From: UBA10364 sp049611965
GTDB taxonomy: Bacteria > Bacteroidota > Bacteroidia > Flavobacteriales > Schleiferiaceae
Reading direction: 5' to 3'
NCBI GenBank assembly: GCA_049611965.1
Contig: JBMZBC010000030.1
Span: 1 to 19,116 of the forward strand
Length of the DNA stretch: 19,116 bases
Both the position numbers and the translations under genes were made by a program. Under the pieces are notes generated by a model. The model saw only the letters and a program-made list of their open reading frames with translations, was not told where the DNA came from and made no database searches. Within the stretch, counting starts at the first letter, position 1; each line of letters starts with the position of its first letter. Shown here piece by piece: positions 14,963-19,116 of the stretch.

Positions 14963-15757
14963 TTACTGTAAAACGACGTGCTTGTATTGAATGCTGCCGT
15001 CCGAATATTCTGCGTGCAAGATGTAGTTGCCTCGAGCCAGAGCGCTTACGTCTAAAGTGGCTTCATCTTCCATAGAAGCTGAATAGTCGAGCTGCATGAA
15101 TCGGCCTATTGTATTGTATAAACGAATAGCCACTAGTCCCCCTGCCTTCACCCTCAAAGTGGACGAAGCCGGGTTTGGGTATACCATTAATGGCATGTCT
15201 TCAGACTCTTCGAGACCAATGTTACTTCCAGTATTCTTGTAGAGTGTCTTTGAAGCGGTCATCACATAGTCGCCAGAAGTCTGACCGTTGCTGTTGGTGA
15301 AATTAATGGCGGCATAAACCGTAATGCTGTCTGGGAATGTGGTCCCGTCGATATCAAAAGACCAATGAATACTATCGTTGGAAACTGCGGTTCCTCCACT
15401 GGTGTGCGTGATGTAATCACTAATGCGTTTCGCGCCAGTACCCGGATTTGAGGTGGCCAATTGGTTCCCATTCGCATCTTCGACTCTAGCCATAAAGCCC
15501 ACCTTCGAAGATGTACCGTTTGGTTTTACCCCAAGGGTGATTCCAATTGTGTTGCCGTCAGAAATACTGTCTACCGAGGACATGATGCCGATGACTTCAC
15601 CGCCCATAGGACTCCCCGAGCTGTGACAATAGCCGCTGGCACAGGTCTGTCCGTTATCTCCGGGTGAGCCGCTTTTTCCAGCAGGTGATCCGCCGCTGTT
15701 GGTGTACGAATATGTTGAAATACCCATAAGGGCGATAATGAGTAACGATTTCTTCAT
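14963..15757 (-). CDS. Secreted choice-of-anchor V-type protein with T9SS C-terminal sorting domain
   Basis: This 264-residue protein starts with a short signal peptide (MKKSLLIIALMGISTYSYT), so it is exported. Next comes the Gly/Ser-rich segment GGSPAGKSGSPGDNGQTCAS leading into CASGYCH at 39-45, the pattern at the start of 'choice-of-anchor V' proteins of Bacteroidota. A beta-rich domain follows (about 50-175), and residues about 188-264 are a type A T9SS sorting domain: MVYPNPASSTLRV, IRLYNTIGR, LDVSALARGNYILHAE, then KHVVLQ. It should cross the outer membrane through type IX secretion and be surface-attached or released. The CX4CH pattern recalls variant heme c sites, but one copy proves nothing. 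It lies 13 nt upstream of DUF4271; AAAAGGA just before the ATG looks like a ribosome binding site. Confidence 0.85.
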   Translation of the reverse strand: MKKSLLIIALMGISTYSYTNSGGSPAGKSGSPGDNGQTCASGYCHSSGSPMGGEVIGIMSSVDSISDGNTIGITLGVKPNGTSSKVGFMARVEDANGNQLATSNPGTGAKRISDYITHTSGGTAVSNDSIHWSFDIDGTTFPDSITVYAAINFTNSNGQTSGDYVMTASKTLYKNTGSNIGLEESEDMPLMVYPNPASSTLRVKAGGLVAIRLYNTIGRFMQLDYSASMEDEATLDVSALARGNYILHAEYSDGSIQYKHVVLQ

Positions 15758-15860
15758 GGGGCGTCCTTTTAAAGTTAATGGTGAAACTCTGAGTTGAATT
15801 TATAACAATTTTTCACCTTTTGTGTTTAATTTCACAACCACTCAAGAAAACTACACAAGC

Positions 15861-17036
15861 ATGGTGGATCAATTTCAACACCCAGATTATTACCTACTAG
15901 ACGAACTGCTCAGCGAGGAACACAAAATGATTCGTGACGCGACCCGCGAATGGGTCAAGCGTAGCGTAAGTCCAATCATTGAAGATTTTGCACAGCGTGC
16001 CGCCTTTCCACAACACTTAGTTAAAGAAATGGGCGAGGTAGGGCTTTTCGGTCCTTATGTACCGGAAGAATATGGAGGTGCCGGTCTAGACCACATCAGC
16101 TATGGACTTATGATGCAGGAAGTAGAGCGCGGCGATTCAGGCATTCGATCCACTTGTTCTGTGCAGAGCTCTTTGGTGATGTTCCCTATTTACGCTTACG
16201 GAAGTGAGGAGCAAAAGCAAAAATTCCTACCAAAATTGGCCACGGGTGAATACCTCGGATCATTTGGACTAACGGAGCCGAACTTTGGGTCCAACCCGGG
16301 CGGAATGACGACCAACTTCGTTGAAGACGGCGATGATATCATACTAAATGGTGCCAAGATGTGGATATCAAATTCGCCGTTTTGTGATATCGCTGTTGTT
16401 TGGGCGAAAAATGAGGCCGGACGTATCAAAGGTGTGATCGTTGAACGTGGTATGGAAGGATTTACCACACCGGAAACACATAACAAATGGTCGCTTCGTG
16501 CTTCGGCTACGGGCGAGCTAGTGTTCGATAACGTACGAGTCCCGAAATCGAACATATTACCGGGTCGTGATGGCCTTGGAGCACCGTTATCTTGTTTGGA
16601 CAGTGCGCGCTTCGGTATTGCATGGGGTGCCTTGGGTGCTGCTATGGATTGTTACGATACGGCATTGAGGTATTCGAAAGAACGCATTCAGTTCGGCAAG
16701 CCCATTGCTGCGTTCCAGTTGCAACAGAAAAAATTGGCAGAGATGATTACCGAAATCACTAAGGCACAGCTGCTGACATGGCGTTTAGGTCACCTTAAAA
16801 ATGAGGGCCGTGCGACCTCTGCTCAAATTTCAATGGCAAAGCGAAACAACGTGGAAATCGCATTGAAAATTGCACGTGAAGCGCGTCAAATGTTGGGCGG
16901 AATGGGTATTACTGGTGACTTCTCAATCATGCGACACATGATGAATTTGGAGAGTGTGGTAACCTATGAAGGAACACATGACATTCATCTGTTAATCACC
17001 GGTTTAGACATCACCGGAGAAAACGCTTTCGTTTAA
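15861..17036 (+). CDS. Acyl-CoA dehydrogenase, glutaryl-CoA dehydrogenase type
   Basis: This 391-residue FAD enzyme has the three-domain acyl-CoA dehydrogenase layout: N-terminal helical domain at about 12-120, middle beta domain with FGLTEPNFGSNPGGM (about 136-150) and MWISNSPFCDIAVVWA, and C-terminal helical domain from about 230. The best match is the glutaryl-CoA dehydrogenase subgroup: SGIRSTCSVQSSLVMFPI with Arg96 (equivalent to the arginine that binds the glutaryl carboxylate in the human enzyme), SLRASATGELVFDNVRVP, SARFGIAWGALGAA, and the catalytic base Glu370 in TYEGTHDIH. It would oxidise glutaryl-CoA or a related acyl-CoA and pass electrons to ETF. The frame extends to a GTG at 15822, but the ATG at 15861 begins the conserved protein (MVDQFQHPDYYLLDELL). 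It stands alone, so lysine or tryptophan degradation is only suggested. Confidence 0.92.
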   Translation: MVDQFQHPDYYLLDELLSEEHKMIRDATREWVKRSVSPIIEDFAQRAAFPQHLVKEMGEVGLFGPYVPEEYGGAGLDHISYGLMMQEVERGDSGIRSTCSVQSSLVMFPIYAYGSEEQKQKFLPKLATGEYLGSFGLTEPNFGSNPGGMTTNFVEDGDDIILNGAKMWISNSPFCDIAVVWAKNEAGRIKGVIVERGMEGFTTPETHNKWSLRASATGELVFDNVRVPKSNILPGRDGLGAPLSCLDSARFGIAWGALGAAMDCYDTALRYSKERIQFGKPIAAFQLQQKKLAEMITEITKAQLLTWRLGHLKNEGRATSAQISMAKRNNVEIALKIAREARQMLGGMGITGDFSIMRHMMNLESVVTYEGTHDIHLLITGLDITGENAFV

Positions 17037-17501
17037 TCAATTCGTAATACGAATCACATTTACCCCGTCAAAGGAACAGCTGTATTCTTTGATCGGCAGT
17101 GTGTAGCTGGTATCCACGCTCTGGCCATCTAAAAGTTGGTATTGGTGCGCATCGCACCCACAGGTAAAATAGAAATCTCCATTGGCGCTTTCTAGCACGC
17201 CACAACCGTCGGCCCAGTGCTCTGGACAGGCGGCTTCGTAAGCGGCGAAATCGTAGAATTGACCATCAAAATATCGACGGTAAACCAAGACCCCAGCATG
17301 GCCTGCATTTGGCAGTAATAATTGGCCTCCAACGACCGTCAGATTGAAGCTCGAAGGGTCGCTCACGTAGACTGTTTCATCGACCAAAGGTTCCGGAATA
17401 TCGTAGACAATATTGGTGTTGTTGCATGCGCTTAATCCCAACGCCAGCAATAGCAGGGCCTGTAAGGGATTGTTTATCAGTCTGTAAAGTCGTTTACTCA
17501 T
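17037..17501 (-). CDS. Lipoprotein with a Rieske-like domain and atypical ligands
   Basis: This 154-residue protein from the ATG at 17501 (the frame runs to a TTG at 17510) has a lipoprotein signal with lipobox LSAC and Cys26. The rest resembles the small Rieske-fold proteins of Bacteroidota: a beta-rich start, GHAGVLVYRRYFDGQFYDFA at 67-86, a first ligand region ACPEHWADGC (Cys92, His95, Cys100), a second TCGCDAHQYQLLDG (Cys114, Cys116, His119) and the closing TLPIKEY. A true Rieske 2Fe-2S site has CxH and CxxH. Here the second site fits (C116-x-x-H119) but the first is CxxH, so cluster binding is uncertain; a mononuclear metal or disulfides are alternatives. It is convergent with the acyl-CoA dehydrogenase at zero spacing, and nothing nearby indicates a redox partner. 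Confidence 0.7.
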   Translation of the reverse strand: MSKRLYRLINNPLQALLLLALGLSACNNTNIVYDIPEPLVDETVYVSDPSSFNLTVVGGQLLLPNAGHAGVLVYRRYFDGQFYDFAAYEAACPEHWADGCGVLESANGDFYFTCGCDAHQYQLLDGQSVDTSYTLPIKEYSCSFDGVNVIRITN

Positions 17502-17525
17502 TGGCTGCAAGATAGCTCGATTTCC

Positions 17526-17558
17526 TTGTCAATTCTCCGGTTCTGATGCTTATATTTA
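17526..17558 (+). promoter_or_regulatory. Candidate Bacteroidota-type promoter for the TonB-dependent receptor
   Basis: TTG at 17526-17528 and TATATTTA at 17551-17558 (7 of 8 matches to the -7 consensus TAnnTTTG) are separated by 22 bases, near the spacing of Bacteroidota sigma-70-type promoters. Transcription would start around 17565, about 27 bases before the receptor ATG. The match is suggestive only. Confidence 0.35.
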
Positions 17559-17591
17559 CGGACTTATAACCCAAAAGTAAAGCCAGTATTT

Positions 17592-19064
17592 ATGGTCAAA
17601 AGAATACTCACGCTTATTATGGTCTTTGCTGTAGCGCTCAGCTACGGTCAAACACGTCCCGGTTCTATTAAGGGAACGGTCAAGGATAAGCGCACCGGCG
17701 AAGTCATTCCATTTGCTACGGTAATCGTAAAAGACAAGGATGTTGTCATTGCAACAGGAACGACGGATTTCGATGGAAAGTATAACATCAACCCAGTTAA
17801 TGCGGGGGTGTACAACCTTACTTGTAATTTCATCGGTTACGCAGATTTCAACCTCAACGGTGTAACGGTTTATTCCGGTAAGCCCAAAGTGGTCAATTTC
17901 AACATGACTGTTGAGAGTACGATGATCCAAGAGGTCACGGTTACCGCCCAGGAAGAACTCATTGAAACGGGTAAGACTTCAGAAATTGTAAGCTCAGAGG
18001 AAATCAAAAACCTACCGTATCGTAACCTCAGCCAGATTGTTGGTACCACCGCAGGTGTATTCCAGCAAGACGGTAGCGGTTCGTTCAACGTCCGCGGTTC
18101 ACGTTCGTCTACTAACGTAATCTTTATCGATGGGGTAAAGGTTCGTGGTGATGTCAACCTGCCGCGTGATGCGATCTTGCAGACGGAGGTTATTACGGGT
18201 GGTGTTCCCGCACAGTACGGTGACGTTACCGGTGGTGTAATTTCTACGACAACAAAAGGTCCAGCACCGTATTACTTTGGTTCTTCTGAGGTTTTGACCA
18301 GCTCAGTTTTCGACCCATACCACTACAACTTGGGTGCTCTAACCCTAGGTGGACCGATTATCAGAAACAAGAAAACAGGACAGCCTATTGTTGGTTTCCT
18401 TCTCGCTTCAGAATTCCAATACAACCGTGACGGATCTCCTCGTTCGTTGACTACTTGGAAAGTGAACGACGATAAGCTCGCAGAGTTACAAGCCAATCCA
18501 TTGGTACCAGCTTCTTCAGGTTTTGGGGTACTCAATGCTGCGGATTTCTTAACGCAAAGTGACTTATCACCTCAAAACTACCGAGAGAATGTAGCACGTA
18601 CAGCAGTTCGTGTTTCAGGTAACTTGAAGTTTGTGACCTCAGAGAAGACAACCTTGACTATAGGTGGTCGTTACAATATGAACCAAGGTCGTAACGGTAG
18701 CAGATTCAATGAGTTGATGAATTATGCAAACAACTCAGAGTCGTTCGCACAAGACTGGTCGACTTACGTGCGCTTCCAGCAACGTTTCGGGAATCCATCA
18801 GATTCTTCAAACTCGCTTATTCGTAACGCGTTCTACACTATCCAAATGGACTTCACACGTAACGAACGTTTGACGCAAGATGCACGTCACAAAGACAATC
18901 TTTTTGCCTACGGTCACATCGGTACGTTTAAAACACAGTACCGTCCATTGTATACTTTAGGCTCAGATACCATTACAGATCCAAACGATCCGAACTATGG
19001 AAAGGTAATGGATGCTTACACCCTTGCCGTATTCCAAAGTGCCAACGTGGATTACACGCCATGA
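17592..19064 (+). CDS. TonB-dependent receptor, N-terminal half (interrupted near contig end)
   Basis: The readable frame is 490 residues. It has a signal peptide (MVKRILTLIMVFAVALSYGQ), a carboxypeptidase-like regulatory domain at about 24-108 (GSIKGTVKDKRTGEVIPFAT, then TTDFDGKYNINPV), and a plug domain at about 115-220 with LPYRNLSQIVGTTAGVFQQD, FNVRGSRSSTNVIFIDGVKV and the EVITGGVPAQYGDVTGGVIS block. The first beta-barrel strands follow. Full receptors of this kind are about 900-1,100 residues, so roughly half is missing. The TGA at 19062-19064 lies 52 bases from the window end, where all three forward frames soon stop, so an indel-rich contig end is likelier than a real stop. The protein would import a ligand across the outer membrane using TonB energy. 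It is not followed by a SusD gene in the visible sequence. The ligand is unknown. Confidence 0.93.
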   Translation: MVKRILTLIMVFAVALSYGQTRPGSIKGTVKDKRTGEVIPFATVIVKDKDVVIATGTTDFDGKYNINPVNAGVYNLTCNFIGYADFNLNGVTVYSGKPKVVNFNMTVESTMIQEVTVTAQEELIETGKTSEIVSSEEIKNLPYRNLSQIVGTTAGVFQQDGSGSFNVRGSRSSTNVIFIDGVKVRGDVNLPRDAILQTEVITGGVPAQYGDVTGGVISTTTKGPAPYYFGSSEVLTSSVFDPYHYNLGALTLGGPIIRNKKTGQPIVGFLLASEFQYNRDGSPRSLTTWKVNDDKLAELQANPLVPASSGFGVLNAADFLTQSDLSPQNYRENVARTAVRVSGNLKFVTSEKTTLTIGGRYNMNQGRNGSRFNELMNYANNSESFAQDWSTYVRFQQRFGNPSDSSNSLIRNAFYTIQMDFTRNERLTQDARHKDNLFAYGHIGTFKTQYRPLYTLGSDTITDPNDPNYGKVMDAYTLAVFQSANVDYTP

Positions 19065-19116
19065 GGACACCGGTAAATTCGTTACGTAGGCGCTTGTACT
19101 GACCGAACATGTATCC
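19065..19116. other. Probable low-quality contig end
   Basis: The last 52 bases should encode more of the TonB-dependent receptor barrel, but every forward frame meets a stop here. Fragments that look like barrel sequence appear in different frames (PVNSLR in one, LTEHV in another), as expected from several small indels. This is inference from the reading frames only. Confidence 0.5.

Noticed and set aside
15822..15860. GTG start for the acyl-CoA dehydrogenase
   Set aside because: The 13 added residues are not family-like and the ATG at 15861 begins the conserved sequence.
1..19116. CRISPR arrays, tRNA or rRNA genes, insertion sequences, defence systems
   Set aside because: I found no regularly spaced repeats, cloverleaf sequences, transposase frames or defence-type genes; apart from the partial integrase nothing indicates a mobile element.

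Overview
The window looks like one contig from a member of the Bacteroidota, most likely Flavobacteriales (marine or freshwater, Cryomorphaceae/Schleiferiaceae-like; the family is a guess). The grounds are: a SusD-family lipoprotein, a type IX secretion (T9SS) C-terminal sorting domain, the MurF-alanine racemase fusion, the DAHP synthase-chorismate mutase fusion, a DUF4271-hemD pair, a TonB-dependent receptor with an N-terminal carboxypeptidase-like regulatory domain, and mostly absent Shine-Dalgarno sites. The left edge cuts a gene. The right edge looks like a low-quality contig end. A run of 99 undetermined bases (7153-7251) interrupts murF-alr.

Layout. (1) 1-1939: the N-terminal part of a tyrosine recombinase on the minus strand, diverging from a SusD-like outer-membrane lipoprotein that has no SusC partner beside it. 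(2) 1946-6233, minus strand: a tight four-gene operon in the order uncharacterised conserved protein, rsmI, DAHP synthase/chorismate mutase, recJ, with junctions of 2 nt, 6 nt and a 1-nt overlap. (3) 6297-10328, plus strand: tdk, murF-alr (11-nt overlap) and an SPFH/Band 7 membrane protein, ending in a strong intrinsic terminator. (4) 10359-13566, minus strand: rnpA, an S41 C-terminal processing protease and an O-antigen ligase/polymerase-like membrane protein, joined by an 11-nt overlap and a 3-nt gap. (5) 13613-15757, minus strand: a secreted T9SS cargo protein, a DUF4271 membrane protein and hemD, ending in a GC-rich intrinsic terminator whose T-tract touches the rnpA start codon. (6) 15861-17036, plus strand: a glutaryl-CoA-dehydrogenase-type acyl-CoA dehydrogenase, convergent with a Rieske-like lipoprotein (17037-17501) at zero spacing. 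(7) 17592 to the end, plus strand: the N-terminal half of a TonB-dependent receptor.

Most of the window is core housekeeping: DNA repair, ribosome modification, shikimate entry, thymidine salvage, peptidoglycan precursors, tRNA processing, heme synthesis and envelope proteolysis. Accessory or envelope-facing genes lie at both ends. I see no CRISPR array, tRNA, rRNA, defence island or clear new multi-gene system. The best leads for new biology are the uncharacterised protein at 5448-6233, the Rieske-like lipoprotein with an unusual ligand set, the CX4CH-containing T9SS cargo protein, and the hemD terminator immediately before rnpA. No gene-free stretch exceeds 300 bases; the largest intergenic region is 15758-15860 (103 bp, divergent).
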